Origin: Streptomyces sp. NBC_01439
GTDB lineage: Bacteria; Actinomycetota; Actinomycetes; Streptomycetales; Streptomycetaceae
DNA: 64,000 nucleotides
Direction of reading: 5' to 3'
Assembly (NCBI RefSeq): GCF_036227605.1
Contig: NZ_CP109487.1
Coordinates: 186,001 to 250,000, forward strand
Below, piece after piece: positions 56,504 to 64,000 of this stretch. The translations under genes and the position numbers were made by a program. The notes under the pieces were generated by a model, which saw only the letters and a program-made list of their open reading frames with translations, was not told where the DNA came from and searched no databases. How positions within the stretch are numbered: position 1 is the first letter of the stretch; every line of letters begins with the position of its first letter.

Positions 56504-57406
56504 CTACTTCGCGTACGGGGCGGCGGGGTGGAAGTTGATGCGCTCGCGGACCACGGGGAAGCCGGCCTTGGCGAAGTTCGCAGCCATGGGGAAGTTGCCC
56601 CGGTCCGTGGCTCCGGTCACGGCCTCGGCGCCGTGCTCCACCAGGAAGTGGGTGCACTCCGCGAGGAGGTCGTAGGCGTAGCCTCGGCCGCGGTGTTCCG
56701 GGAGGACGCCGATGAAGCCGATGGTCGGTCCGGAGGGGTTGTGTGCGGGAATGTGGATGCCGGCCAGGTCGCCGTCGGGTGTGCGGGCGACCTGCCACCA
56801 CTCCCTCGGGGACGGGCACCAGTGGAAGAAGTCGAGCTCCTCCTGCGCGGCCTGGTCGAGGCCGCCCTCCGCTATGGCCTTCAGCGCGTGGGCGTCCAGG
56901 GTGGCCGCATGGATGCGGCGCAGTGCGTCGAAGAAGACCGCGTCGTCGGGTTCGGCGCCGAAGACGAGGCGGCCGGGCCGTTCGGGGAGTCCGCGCTCCG
57001 GGGTCCAGCGGTAGAGGAAGCGTTCCACCAGGAGTTCGTAGCCGGCCGCCCGGGCGGCGGCGAAGCGCGTCTGGGCGGCGGCGGTCAGGTCGGGGTGGTC
57101 GCGCCAGTCGCCGGGGAGGTTGATTTCGAGCTCGACCTGCCAGGGTGCGGAGCGCAGGAGTTCGGCCCCCGCCTCCACCTCGCCCTCGGCGACGTCGAAC
57201 CAGTTGACGTTGACGGGTGCCTCGTCGTCGGTGCCGCCCCACCAGGCGCCGCGGGCGACGACCGTGCCGTCGCGCAGGGCCACCCGCTTCCAGTCGGGGC
57301 GGTGCGTGGTGCGCTCGTGGGCGGCACGGGCGTTCAGCGGATCGGGGTGTGCGTCGAACAGCTGGGCGTCGCTCTCGTCGAGCGCGCGGATGACCAGATC
57401 GGTCAT
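56504..57406 (-). CDS. GNAT-family acetyltransferase with leader reading frame
   Basis: A 300-residue protein from ATG 57406 with GGAGG upstream. The C-terminal half is a GNAT domain: GPTIGFIGVLPEHRGRGYAY with the acetyl-CoA loop (R-G-R-G-Y), LVEHGAEAVTGATDRGNFPM and AANFAKAGFPVVRERINFHP. The N-terminal half (about 1-150) is a divergent GNAT-like lobe, as in the tandem-GNAT aminoglycoside-2'-acetyltransferase-like and mycothiol-synthase-like families. Substrate unknown. A short leader frame with a consensus ribosome site lies just upstream. Confidence 0.85.
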   Translation of the reverse strand: MTDLVIRALDESDAQLFDAHPDPLNARAAHERTTHRPDWKRVALRDGTVVARGAWWGGTDDEAPVNVNWFDVAEGEVEAGAELLRSAPWQVELEINLPGDWRDHPDLTAAAQTRFAAARAAGYELLVERFLYRWTPERGLPERPGRLVFGAEPDDAVFFDALRRIHAATLDAHALKAIAEGGLDQAAQEELDFFHWCPSPREWWQVARTPDGDLAGIHIPAHNPSGPTIGFIGVLPEHRGRGYAYDLLAECTHFLVEHGAEAVTGATDRGNFPMAANFAKAGFPVVRERINFHPAAPYAK

Positions 57407-57452
57407 GGATTCCTCCGGGACGTGTACTGCGTGGTGCACTCCCGGCCTCGGA

Positions 57453-57509
57453 TCAGACGAACCACATCGGGGTAACGAGGAGGGAGCGCTGGATGGTTGT
57501 GAACTGCAC
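57453..57509 (-). CDS. 18-residue leader peptide upstream of the GNAT gene
   Basis: GTG 57509 is preceded by AAGGAGG at 8-base spacing, a near-perfect ribosome site. The frame encodes MQFTTIQRSLLVTPMWFV and stops at 57453, 46 bases before the GNAT start. No transcript evidence exists here. The strong initiation signal and position suggest a regulatory upstream frame that senses translation status or an inhibitor. Confidence 0.5.
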   Translation of the reverse strand: MQFTTIQRSLLVTPMWFV

Positions 57510-57624
57510 GGCACTCGCCTCCTTCCGTTCGTCTCGCGCGACGTGGTCCGGAGTCGGACGATACTTGATCACCGGCAGGCCGTCCACGCACATTTAGGGC
57601 TCCTGGGGCTTGTGACTCGTCTCG

Positions 57625-57966
57625 TCAGAGGTCGATGCGGTGCTCGGCAGCGGATGGGTCATCGGCGGAGCCGTAGCGCAGGACAACGTGCGCCGGCCGG
57701 AACGGCAGGTCGTTCAGGATGGGTGCCATGACAGCGAAGAGTGCGTCGGCGTCCGGTCCGTCGGCGTAGAGGACCACCTCACCGCCTCCGTACTCGTTTC
57801 CGTCGAACTCGCCGACGTCAGCTTGCTCGATCACGTCGGTCAGCAGGGACTGGGCCTGGCGGACGACCTCCCGTTGGCTTGGCTCGCCAAGGCCAGCGTC
57901 GGCCAGTCGATAGCGAGCGATGACGGCATGCTCGACGTCGGTTTCTGCTTCGTCTGTTTCGGCCAT
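57625..57966 (-). CDS. Conserved hypothetical protein
   Basis: A 113-residue acidic protein from ATG 57966. VEHAVIARYRLADAGLGEPS, VRQAQSLLTDVIEQADVGEF, DGNEYGGGEVVLYADGPDAD, ALFAVMAPILNDLPFRPAHV and VLRYGSADDPSAAEHRIDL resemble a family of small actinobacterial proteins with the D-G-x-E-x-G-G-G-E-x-x-L-Y-x-x-G-P-D-A-D motif. It probably has an alpha+beta ferredoxin-like fold. Function unknown. Confidence 0.75.
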   Translation of the reverse strand: MAETDEAETDVEHAVIARYRLADAGLGEPSQREVVRQAQSLLTDVIEQADVGEFDGNEYGGGEVVLYADGPDADALFAVMAPILNDLPFRPAHVVLRYGSADDPSAAEHRIDL

Positions 57967-58306
57967 GCGGGAAACGATCTCATCCCGGACCGACACCGGC
58001 TCTCCGGAACACGGTCCTGGGTGATCGTGGGCTTGGCAGGCTTGTCGGTCGGGTTCTTGCGGCGCTTGTTCGGGCGGTAGCCGCGGTACGCGGTGACCGG
58101 TGGCGTGTGGAGGGACGAGGACCGGTGCGGGTTGTGCATCCGCTTCGGGCAGCCCGCACACGTCGAGTCCCTCACCTGTGCGCCTGCAGTCCGGTTCGCG
58201 GCGAAGGGTCCGCCGCCGCCCCGACCGCGCCCCGGCGGGCCTACGCGCAACAGCCGCACACCGTGTGAAGATCACTTAATCGATGCCGGAGTTGAGGAGG
58301 GGGCGC
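57967..58306. other. Intergenic region with a Cys-containing fragment
   Basis: About 340 bp. A minus-strand frame (about 58210-57990) contains STCAGCPKRMHNPHRS and a basic stretch, which looks like a degraded small gene. It has no ribosome site and was not called. Confidence 0.35.
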
Positions 58307-58987
58307 ATGGCCGCTGTGGTACTCGTCCACGGCCTGTATCACCGTCCTGAGCACTTTGCCGAAGTGGCGGAGCAGGTGAGGGCTTCCGGAACCGAGGTCG
58401 TGGTTCCCGAGCTCCACCGGGGTTCGTTGCTCGCCGATACCGCCGCGGTCCAGGCCGCCGTCGACGCGCTGCGGGAGCCTGCGATCCTGCTCGGCCACTC
58501 CTACGGCGGTTCGGTGATCACCGGGGTGAGCGGAGCAGGGCACTTGGTGTACCTGGCGGCCTTCGTGCCGGATGCCGGTGAGAGCGCGGCCGGTCTGGGT
58601 GGGGCGTCCTCGCGGCTCAAGGCGGCGATCCGCCCCGGGCCCGGTGGCTCGACCAGTCTGTGCCCCGATCTGGCTACCGCCGCCCTCTACGACGACTGTC
58701 CCGAACCGTTCGCCGCCCGCGCGGTCGACCTCCTGCGGGCCCAAGCACCCGGCTGTGGGCGAGGAGTTCCGGAGCGCCAGAGTTGGAAGGACACCCCCTC
58801 CACCTACGTGGTCTGCGCCCGGGACCGGGCCGTCGACCCGGGCCTACAGCGGAGGATGGCCTCGCGCTGCACCGACGTGCGCGAGTGGCAGACCGGCCAC
58901 TCGCCCTTCGTGGGACGGCCCCGGCTCGTCGTCGGACTCCTGCGGGAACTGCTCGCATCCGACTTCTGGCGCAATGCGCACACATGA
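58307..58987 (+). CDS. Alpha/beta hydrolase
   Basis: A 226-residue protein from ATG 58307 with GAGGAGGGGG upstream. It has the oxyanion segment VVLVHGLYHRPEHF, nucleophile elbow LLGHSYGGSVITGV (Ser), YLAAFVPDAGES and the C-terminal catalytic His in WQTGHSPFVGRP. It belongs to the small esterase group close to salicylate-binding protein 2-like and RsbQ-like hydrolases. Substrate unknown. Confidence 0.87.
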   Translation: MAAVVLVHGLYHRPEHFAEVAEQVRASGTEVVVPELHRGSLLADTAAVQAAVDALREPAILLGHSYGGSVITGVSGAGHLVYLAAFVPDAGESAAGLGGASSRLKAAIRPGPGGSTSLCPDLATAALYDDCPEPFAARAVDLLRAQAPGCGRGVPERQSWKDTPSTYVVCARDRAVDPGLQRRMASRCTDVREWQTGHSPFVGRPRLVVGLLRELLASDFWRNAHT

Positions 58988-59045
58988 GACCGCGGTGCCG
59001 TGAATTCGGATGGCCTGCGGGGCGTTGACCTGCGACCATCTGCGC

Positions 59046-59831
59046 ATGCTCATCCTTGCCGACGATCTCGGCCACCTCTCCTACAGCGTCACCGGCGACG
59101 GTCCGCCCGTGGTGCTCGTACACGCCGGCGTCGCGGACCACACCATGTGGGACGCGGTCGTACCCGCCCTCGCGGAGCAGAACACCGTCATCCGGTACGA
59201 CCTGCGCGGCTTCGGCGAGTCCGCGCCCCCGACCGGGCCGTTCGCCGAGACCGACGACCTGTGCCGGCTCCTGGACCACCTCGGTCACGAGAGCGTCCGG
59301 CTCGTCGGCGCGTCCTGGGGCGGCCGGGTGGCCGTGAACTTCGCCCTCGCCCACCCCGGCCGGGTCCAGTCCCTGACGCTGCTCTCCCCGCCGTGGCCCG
59401 GCTACGACTGGTCGGCGGACATGGTGGCTTACGACGAGGCCGAGACGGCGGCCCTGGCTTCGGGCGACCTGGACGGCGCGGTCGGCGTGAACCTGGACAT
59501 GTGGCTGCGCGGGCCCGGCCGCGGCTGGGAGGACGTCGCTCCGGGGCTGGCCGAACGGCTCCGTACCCCCGTACGGACGTCGCTGGTGAACCAGGAGGCG
59601 GTCGGGGAACACTCCCGGGGTGGCCCGGCGGGCGACATCACGACGATCGCCGTTCCCACACTGGTCGGGATCGGTCTGCTCGACGTCGCCGACTTCCAGG
59701 ACATCGCCCGCCGGTACGCCGCCGAGATCCCCGGCGCCGCTCTGGTCGAGTTCCCCGCTGCGGCCCACCTCATCGCACTCGACGCCCCCACCGAACTCGT
59801 CGCGGCGCTGCGGCCGTTCCTCGCCCGCTGA
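59046..59831 (+). CDS. Alpha/beta hydrolase
   Basis: A 261-residue protein from ATG 59046. It has VVLVHAGVADHTMWDAVVPA at the oxyanion region (His-Ala-Gly in place of His-Gly-Gly), YDLRGFGESAPP, the nucleophile in VGASWGGRVAVNFALAHPGR and the C-terminal His in FPAAAHLIALDAP. It resembles haloalkane-dehalogenase/3-oxoadipate-enol-lactonase-like proteins. It lies 58 bp after another hydrolase gene but is distinct in sequence. Confidence 0.88.
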   Translation: MLILADDLGHLSYSVTGDGPPVVLVHAGVADHTMWDAVVPALAEQNTVIRYDLRGFGESAPPTGPFAETDDLCRLLDHLGHESVRLVGASWGGRVAVNFALAHPGRVQSLTLLSPPWPGYDWSADMVAYDEAETAALASGDLDGAVGVNLDMWLRGPGRGWEDVAPGLAERLRTPVRTSLVNQEAVGEHSRGGPAGDITTIAVPTLVGIGLLDVADFQDIARRYAAEIPGAALVEFPAAAHLIALDAPTELVAALRPFLAR

Positions 59832-59896
59832 CGCGGGGACGCGGACGGGTCGAAACCCAAGTGCCGTCGGGCCCCGGGGCGGTGCAGGATCTACCC

Positions 59897-60466
59897 ATGG
59901 ACAACGTGCACAACATGGACGACAAGGTCGTGGCACGGCTCGCGGAGGCACTGTCGTCAGGTGCTCTGGTCCGCGTCCACCGGTCGGCGATCCGGGGCGC
60001 GGACCGGCTCGACGGTTTCGTCGTGGGCACGAGCGCGGCGTGGACGCTGATGGCCCTGTGCAGTGACGTCCAGCTCGACGGTTGGGCGGCGGTACGCACC
60101 GCGGACGTCACCAAGGTCGGGTGGCGGGGCGGCATGGACTGCCTCACCGTCCGGGCACTGCGGCGCCGTGGGCGCTGGCCGGCCCGGGCGCCCGAGCCGG
60201 AACTCGCCCTAAACGGACTGGCGGACCTGGCGGAGGGCGCCTCCCGGGCCTTCGGGCTGGTCTCCCTGCACGTCGAGCGGGACGCGCCGGATTCCTGCTG
60301 GATCGGCGAGGTGGCCGCCGTACGGCCGAAGTCGTTGCGGCTGCGGGAGATCGACACCGAGGCGCGGTGGCACCCTCGGCTGTCGAAGTTCCCGTTCGAG
60401 GACGTCACCCGGGTGGGCTTCGGCGGGCGGTACGAGCGGACGCTGCTGGAGTTCGCCCGGCCGTAG
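59897..60466 (+). CDS. Hypothetical protein
   Basis: A 189-residue protein from ATG 59897 with AGGA upstream. It has two similar halves of beta-rich sequence: RVHRSAIRGADRLDGFVVGT, LMALCSDVQLDGWAAVRTAD, VTKVGWRGG and then SLHVERDAPDSCWIGEVAAV, LRLREIDTEARWHPRLSKFP, FEDVTRVGFGG. The repeated (D/E)-V-T-K/R-V-G-(W/F) pattern suggests a tandem Sm- or PRC-like barrel. I know of no function. Confidence 0.7.
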   Translation: MDNVHNMDDKVVARLAEALSSGALVRVHRSAIRGADRLDGFVVGTSAAWTLMALCSDVQLDGWAAVRTADVTKVGWRGGMDCLTVRALRRRGRWPARAPEPELALNGLADLAEGASRAFGLVSLHVERDAPDSCWIGEVAAVRPKSLRLREIDTEARWHPRLSKFPFEDVTRVGFGGRYERTLLEFARP

Positions 60467-60484
60467 CGCTGACCGTGGACGCCC

Positions 60485-61084
60485 TCAGTGGCCCTCCGGC
60501 CGGCGTGCGGGTGCGGGTGCGGTGATCCGGCGGACGGATTCCACCACCGCCGCACGGTGCTCGGCGCGCCGTTCGGCGGCCCAGCCGGTGCCCGCCGCAT
60601 CCGCCGCCGGACCGCCCACGGCGCCGAACCAGGCCTGTGACAGGCCCATGACCAGTGTCAGCACGTCCGCCGCGGGCACCGCGGCATCGATGCGGCCCGC
60701 TTCCTGCGCCCGCCGAACCGCCTCGATCTTGCCGTCGTAGGAAGCGGACTCCGCGTCCGTGGATCCCGGGCGCTCCAGTTGCTTCCACAGCACGAGGCGC
60801 ATCAGCGCCGGCCGCTCGACGAGGTGGTCGAAGACCGCCCCCGCGTAGCCGGGCAGGTCCTCCACGTCGAAGGGCACGGACTCCGATCCCGTCGCGAGGG
60901 CCCGCTGGAGCACGGCGTCGAAGAGCTGCTCCTTGTTGCCGTAATAGACGTAGATGAGCCGCTTGTTCGCCTGCGCCGCCTCGGCGATGCGGTCGACGCG
61001 CGCACCCGCGATGCCGTACGTCGCGAACTCGGTGAAGGCGGCGTCGAGCAGGCGCGCCTTCGTCGCGTTGGAATCCCGTGCCAT
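60485..61084 (-). CDS. TetR-family repressor
   Basis: A 199-residue protein from ATG 61084. The N-terminal helix-turn-helix is TKARLLDAAFTEFATYGIAG, ARVDRIAEAAQANKRLIYVY, YGNKEQLFDAVLQRAL. A ligand-binding helical domain follows (PFDVEDLPGYAGAVFDHLVE, TLVMGLSQAWFGAVGG). It is divergent from an aldo/keto reductase with paired inverted sites in the 102-bp gap, so it most likely represses itself and the reductase until an aldehyde- or quinone-like ligand binds. Confidence 0.93.
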   Translation of the reverse strand: MARDSNATKARLLDAAFTEFATYGIAGARVDRIAEAAQANKRLIYVYYGNKEQLFDAVLQRALATGSESVPFDVEDLPGYAGAVFDHLVERPALMRLVLWKQLERPGSTDAESASYDGKIEAVRRAQEAGRIDAAVPAADVLTLVMGLSQAWFGAVGGPAADAAGTGWAAERRAEHRAAVVESVRRITAPAPARRPEGH

Positions 61085-61099
61085 GGGCTGCAGCCTAGC

Positions 61100-61168
61100 A
61101 AGTAACTATCTGGTTATTGACAAGCGAGGTCACTGCGTCGCAGACTCGAACTATCCAGTTAGTTACTT
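61100..61168. promoter_or_regulatory. Paired TetR-type operator half-sites
   Basis: AAGTAACTATCTGG (61100-61113) and CCAGTTAGTTACTT (61155-61168) are inverted copies matching at 13 of 14 positions. They flank the divergent promoters. Each contains the inner AGTAACTA element, so two repressor dimers may bind. Confidence 0.75.
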
Positions 61169-61186
61169 TCTTGTGAGGAGCACACC

Positions 61187-62170
61187 ATGGAGATCCGCGC
61201 ACTGGGCGGCCAGGGACTGGAGGTCGGCGCCGAGGGCCTCGGTCTGATGGGCATGAGCGCCCACTACGGCGCCACCGACGAGACCGAGTCCCTCGCCACC
61301 ATCGACCGCGCCCTGGAGCTGGGCGTCACCCTCCTCGACACCGCCGAGGGCTACGGCCCCTTCCGCAACGAGCAGCTGCTCGGCAAGGCCCTGGCCGGGC
61401 GCCGCGAGGCCGCCGTCGTGGCCACGAAGACCGGGATCGAGTTCAGCGACGGGGGCGCGTTCCTCGGCCACAACGGGAGCCCCGAGTACATCCGCCGCTC
61501 GGCCGACCGCTCCCTGCGCCACCTGGGCACCGACCACATCGACCTCTACTACCTGCACCGCGTCGACCCGAACGTGCCCATCGAGGAGAGCGTGGGAGCC
61601 CTGGCCGAGCTGGTCGAGGCCGGCAAGGTCCGCCACATCGGGCTGTGCGAGGTCTCCCCCGCCACGATCACCCGCGCCCACGCGGTACACCCGCTGGCCG
61701 CCGTACAGACCGAGTACAGCCTCTTCGAGCGCGGCATCGAACACGACGGCGTACGGGACACCCTCCGCGAGCTCGGCATCGGGCTCGTCGCCTACTCCCC
61801 GCTCGGACGCGGATTCCTCTCCGGTGCCATCAGCAGCCCGGACGACTTCGCCGCGGACGACTTCCGGCGCACCGACCCGCGGTTCCAGGGAGAGAACTTC
61901 CACCGCAACCTGGCCGTCGTCGACCAGGTCCGCCGGCTCGCCGCCGAGAAGGGCGTCACCCCCTCGCAGCTCGCCCTGGCCTGGACCCTCCACCAGGGTG
62001 CCGTCCCCATCCCGGGCACCAAGCGGCGCCGCTACCTGGAGGAGAACATCGCCGCCACCGCCGTGACGATCACCCCGGCGGAGCTGGCCGCCCTCGACGC
62101 CGTGGCGCCGCACGGAGTGGCCTCGGGCGAGCGCTACGCACCCGAGCTGATGACCTCCTTGAACGGCTGA
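61187..62170 (+). CDS. Aldo/keto reductase
   Basis: A 327-residue TIM-barrel enzyme from ATG 61187. It has the catalytic tetrad: Asp and Tyr in [20 protein letters not shown], Lys in [12 protein letters not shown] and His in [21 protein letters not shown]-binding residues lie in [14 protein letters not shown] near the C-terminus. It belongs to the YhdN/AKR13-like group that reduces aldehydes and dicarbonyls. Expression is probably induced through the divergent TetR repressor. Confidence 0.94.
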   Translation: MEIRALGGQGLEVGAEGLGLMGMSAHYGATDETESLATIDRALELGVTLLDTAEGYGPFRNEQLLGKALAGRREAAVVATKTGIEFSDGGAFLGHNGSPEYIRRSADRSLRHLGTDHIDLYYLHRVDPNVPIEESVGALAELVEAGKVRHIGLCEVSPATITRAHAVHPLAAVQTEYSLFERGIEHDGVRDTLRELGIGLVAYSPLGRGFLSGAISSPDDFAADDFRRTDPRFQGENFHRNLAVVDQVRRLAAEKGVTPSQLALAWTLHQGAVPIPGTKRRRYLEENIAATAVTITPAELAALDAVAPHGVASGERYAPELMTSLNG

Positions 62171-62194
62171 CCCTGTGGAGGACCCCTGGCCAGC

Positions 62195-63613
62195 TCACAG
62201 CATGACGTGCTTGACCTGCGTGTAGTCCAGGAGGCCCGCCATCGAGAGGTCACTGCCGTAGCCCGAGTGCCTGACCCCGCCGTGGGGCATTTCGGAGACG
62301 GTGGTGCCGTGGGTGTTCACCCAGACGATGCCGGTGTGCAGGGCCCGGGTCGCGCGCATGGCGCGGTCGTGGTCCCTCGTCCACACGCTGGCGGCGAGGC
62401 CGTGGCGGACGTCGTTGGCCAGGTGCAGGGCCTCCGCCTCGTCCGCGAAGGGCTGGACGGTCACGACGGGGCCGAAGATCTCCTCCTGCACGATCTCGTC
62501 GTCCTGGCGCACGCCGGCGACGACGGTGGGTTCGTGGAAGAAGCCCGGCCGTGGGAGGCGGGCGCCGCCGGTGACGAGCTCGGCGCGCCGCGGCAGTCGC
62601 TCGAGCAGGGACCGTACCGAAGCCAGCTGGGCCGCGTTGTTCAGCGGGCCGAAGTCCGCGTCCGGCTCGTCCGGGGCGCCGGTGCGCAGTTTGGCCGTCT
62701 CCGCCGCGAAGGACGCGAGGAACGCGTCGTGCACCCGGTGGTGGACCAGTAGCCGGGTGGGCGCGGTGCAGTCCTGGCCCGCGTTGTAGTAGGCGACCGC
62801 GGCGAGGGCGGCGGCGGTCGCCACGACGTCCACGTCGTCGTGGACGAGCACCGGGGCGTTGCCGCCGAGCTCCAGGTGGACCCGTTTGAGGTCGGCGGCC
62901 GCGGCGGCGGCGATCTGTCGGCCGGCGCGCACGCTGCCGGTGACCGCGATGAGGGCGACGTCGGGGTGGGCGGTGAGCGCACGGCCCGTGTCGCGGTCGC
63001 CGCAGACCACGTTGAGCACGCCCGGCGGCAGGTGCTCGGCCGCGACGCGGGCCAGCAGCGCGGACGAGGCGGGAGTGGTGTCGGCGGGCTTGAGCACGGT
63101 CGTGTTGCCCGCGGCGACGGCCGGGGCGATCTTCCACACCGCCATCATCAGCGGGTAGTTCCACGGGGTGATCTGGGCGCAGACCCCGACCGGTTCGCGC
63201 CGCAGTACGGAGGTGCGGCCCTCGGCGTACTCGGCGGCCGCGAGACCCGGCAGGTTGCGCGCGGCTCCGGCGAAGAAGCGCAGGGTGTCGACGATCGCGG
63301 GCAGTTCCTCGGCCTCGAACTGCCGGGGCGGCTTGCCGGTGTCGCCGGTCTCGGCGGCCGTGAAGGCCTCGGCGTGCTCCTCGATCGCGTCGGCGATGCC
63401 GAGCAGGGCGCGCTGACGCACGGCCGGTGTGGTCCGGGACCAGTGCGGGTACGCGGCTGCGGCTGCCGCGCAGGCGGCGTCCGTGTCGGCCCTGCCGGAA
63501 CGCGGGGCGTGGCCGTGCACCCGGCCGGTGGCGGGGTCGACGAGCTCCATCGTCTCTCCCGAGGCGGCGGGCCGGTCCACGCCCGCCAGGTGGTTGAGCA
63601 CGGGGTCAGCCAC
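62195..63613 (-). CDS. Aldehyde dehydrogenase, aminobutyraldehyde type
   Basis: A 472-residue enzyme. GTG 63613 (GGAGAGG 9 bases upstream) is preferred; ATG 63637 is possible. It has the NAD loop CAQITPWNYPLMMAVWKIAP, VTGSVRAGRQIA, general base Glu in VHLELGGNAPVLV and catalytic Cys in YYNAGQDCTAPTRLL, then EEIFGPVVTVQPF. The closest known group is gamma-aminobutyraldehyde dehydrogenase of putrescine catabolism. It overlaps the stop of the upstream amine oxidase by 8 bp, so the product of that enzyme is its likely substrate. Confidence 0.9.
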   Translation of the reverse strand: MADPVLNHLAGVDRPAASGETMELVDPATGRVHGHAPRSGRADTDAACAAAAAAYPHWSRTTPAVRQRALLGIADAIEEHAEAFTAAETGDTGKPPRQFEAEELPAIVDTLRFFAGAARNLPGLAAAEYAEGRTSVLRREPVGVCAQITPWNYPLMMAVWKIAPAVAAGNTTVLKPADTTPASSALLARVAAEHLPPGVLNVVCGDRDTGRALTAHPDVALIAVTGSVRAGRQIAAAAAADLKRVHLELGGNAPVLVHDDVDVVATAAALAAVAYYNAGQDCTAPTRLLVHHRVHDAFLASFAAETAKLRTGAPDEPDADFGPLNNAAQLASVRSLLERLPRRAELVTGGARLPRPGFFHEPTVVAGVRQDDEIVQEEIFGPVVTVQPFADEAEALHLANDVRHGLAASVWTRDHDRAMRATRALHTGIVWVNTHGTTVSEMPHGGVRHSGYGSDLSMAGLLDYTQVKHVML

Positions 63614-64000
63614 GGCGCAGCGCCTCTCCGGCGGCATCGCGTCCGGTGCGTACGGCGCCTTCCATGTAGCCGGCCACCCACTGGTCGGACCCGCAGACGT
63701 AGAAGGGGGGTTCGTGGGTGCCGTGGCGGGGGCCGACGGCCATGACGTCGCCGGGCGTCCACTGGGTGACGTACCCCTGCGTCCACGGGTCGGTGCCCCA
63801 CGTCCGGACGTAGGTGGCGAGCGGCCGGTGGGCCTCGTCGCCGTAGAGGCGGGCGATGTCGGCGAGGAGTTCGCGAGTGCGCAGCGCGGCGGGTGTGCCG
63901 AGCAGGACGCCGAGCCGCTCGGGCGGTACCAGGGCGGACAGGATGCCGTCGCTCTGCGGCCAGGTGCTGCCGAGGACCCCTTCGGATTCGGAGAGGCCGC
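63606..64000 (-). CDS. Flavin amine oxidase, C-terminal part (partial)
   Basis: 131 C-terminal residues; the rest lies beyond the right edge. TYVRTWGTDPWTQGYVTQWT, PGDVMAVGPRHGTHEPPFYV, CGSDQWVAGYMEGAVRTGRD match the end of monoamine/putrescine-oxidase-type flavoproteins: the W-x-x-D-P-W/Y-x-x-G segment, and the FAD-binding C-G-x-x-x-x-x-x-x-G-x-M-E-G-A-V. It would oxidise a primary amine to an aldehyde, ammonia and peroxide, feeding the coupled aldehyde dehydrogenase. Confidence 0.88.
   Translation of the reverse strand, partial: GLSESEGVLGSTWPQSDGILSALVPPERLGVLLGTPAALRTRELLADIARLYGDEAHRPLATYVRTWGTDPWTQGYVTQWTPGDVMAVGPRHGTHEPPFYVCGSDQWVAGYMEGAVRTGRDAAGEALRRG

Noticed and set aside
57990..58259. 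Minus-strand frame with a CxxC motif upstream of the conserved hypothetical gene
   Set aside because: No start signal, and it overlaps the start of the neighbouring gene in another frame; may be a degraded gene but cannot be supported.

Overview
The window is about 71-73% GC with GC-ending codons, frequent GTG and TTG starts and many enzyme families typical of the genus. It is best read as a Streptomyces chromosomal segment, probably outside the core: it mixes two RiPP clusters, secreted hydrolases, orphan immunity genes, eroded transposases and scattered metabolic genes. No rRNA, CRISPR array or replication origin was seen.

Left edge (1-783, minus strand): the start of a lactazole-type thiopeptide cluster. 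Two precursor genes lie in tandem, followed by a strong hairpin and the 5' end of a split LanB-like Ser glutamylating dehydratase that runs off the window. The remaining enzymes (YcaO, cyclodehydratase, elimination and pyridine synthase) should lie beyond base 1.

1.3-8 kb holds two unrelated phospholipase D folds (a secreted sphingomyelinase-D-like enzyme and a secreted HKD enzyme), a membrane PP2C phosphatase, and a translationally coupled luciferase-like monooxygenase and FMN reductase. An IS110 relic carrying a hexanucleotide microsatellite sits between them.

8.9-20.4 kb is patchy. It has a membrane-tethered Mrr-like nuclease, an odd tRNA-Trp-like cloverleaf, a serine-rich repeat protein, a secreted NTF2-like protein, a lytic transglycosylase, a Clp-N-domain protein, an SPFH plus NAD-kinase-like pair with palindromic upstream sites, and an orphan Imm1 gene. 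Decayed IS630, Tn3 and IS5 transposases lie among them.

20.4-31 kb holds a wHTH regulator divergent from an S41 protease, a serine hydrolase, a one-polypeptide ECF sigma / zinc anti-sigma-like / membrane / ricin-lectin protein, and a complete venezuelin-like class IV lanthipeptide cluster (LanL, precursor, ABC ATPase, permease).

31.6-48.4 kb has an MFS exporter, hydrolase, methyltransferase, channel-like membrane protein, acyl-CoA/malonyl-CoA synthetase, a mobile-element junkyard (frameshifted IS5, truncated IS110, integrase fragment), a SUKH-4-like gene, NADP glutamate dehydrogenase, a frameshifted flavodoxin and a TetX-like monooxygenase.

48.8-53 kb is the most unusual locus. A 1020-residue protein joins an N-terminal catalase-related haem domain to a C-terminal LodA-type cysteine tryptophylquinone oxidase, and its start-stop-overlapping partner is a LodB-like flavoprotein. 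The oxidase would make hydrogen peroxide and the fused domain could consume or use it.

53-64 kb carries a 2H phosphoesterase, a YrhK-like membrane protein, glucose-6-phosphate dehydrogenase, a GNAT gene preceded by an 18-codon leader reading frame, hydrolases, a TetR regulator divergent from an aldo/keto reductase with a palindromic operator, and an amine oxidase plus aminoaldehyde dehydrogenase operon at the right edge.
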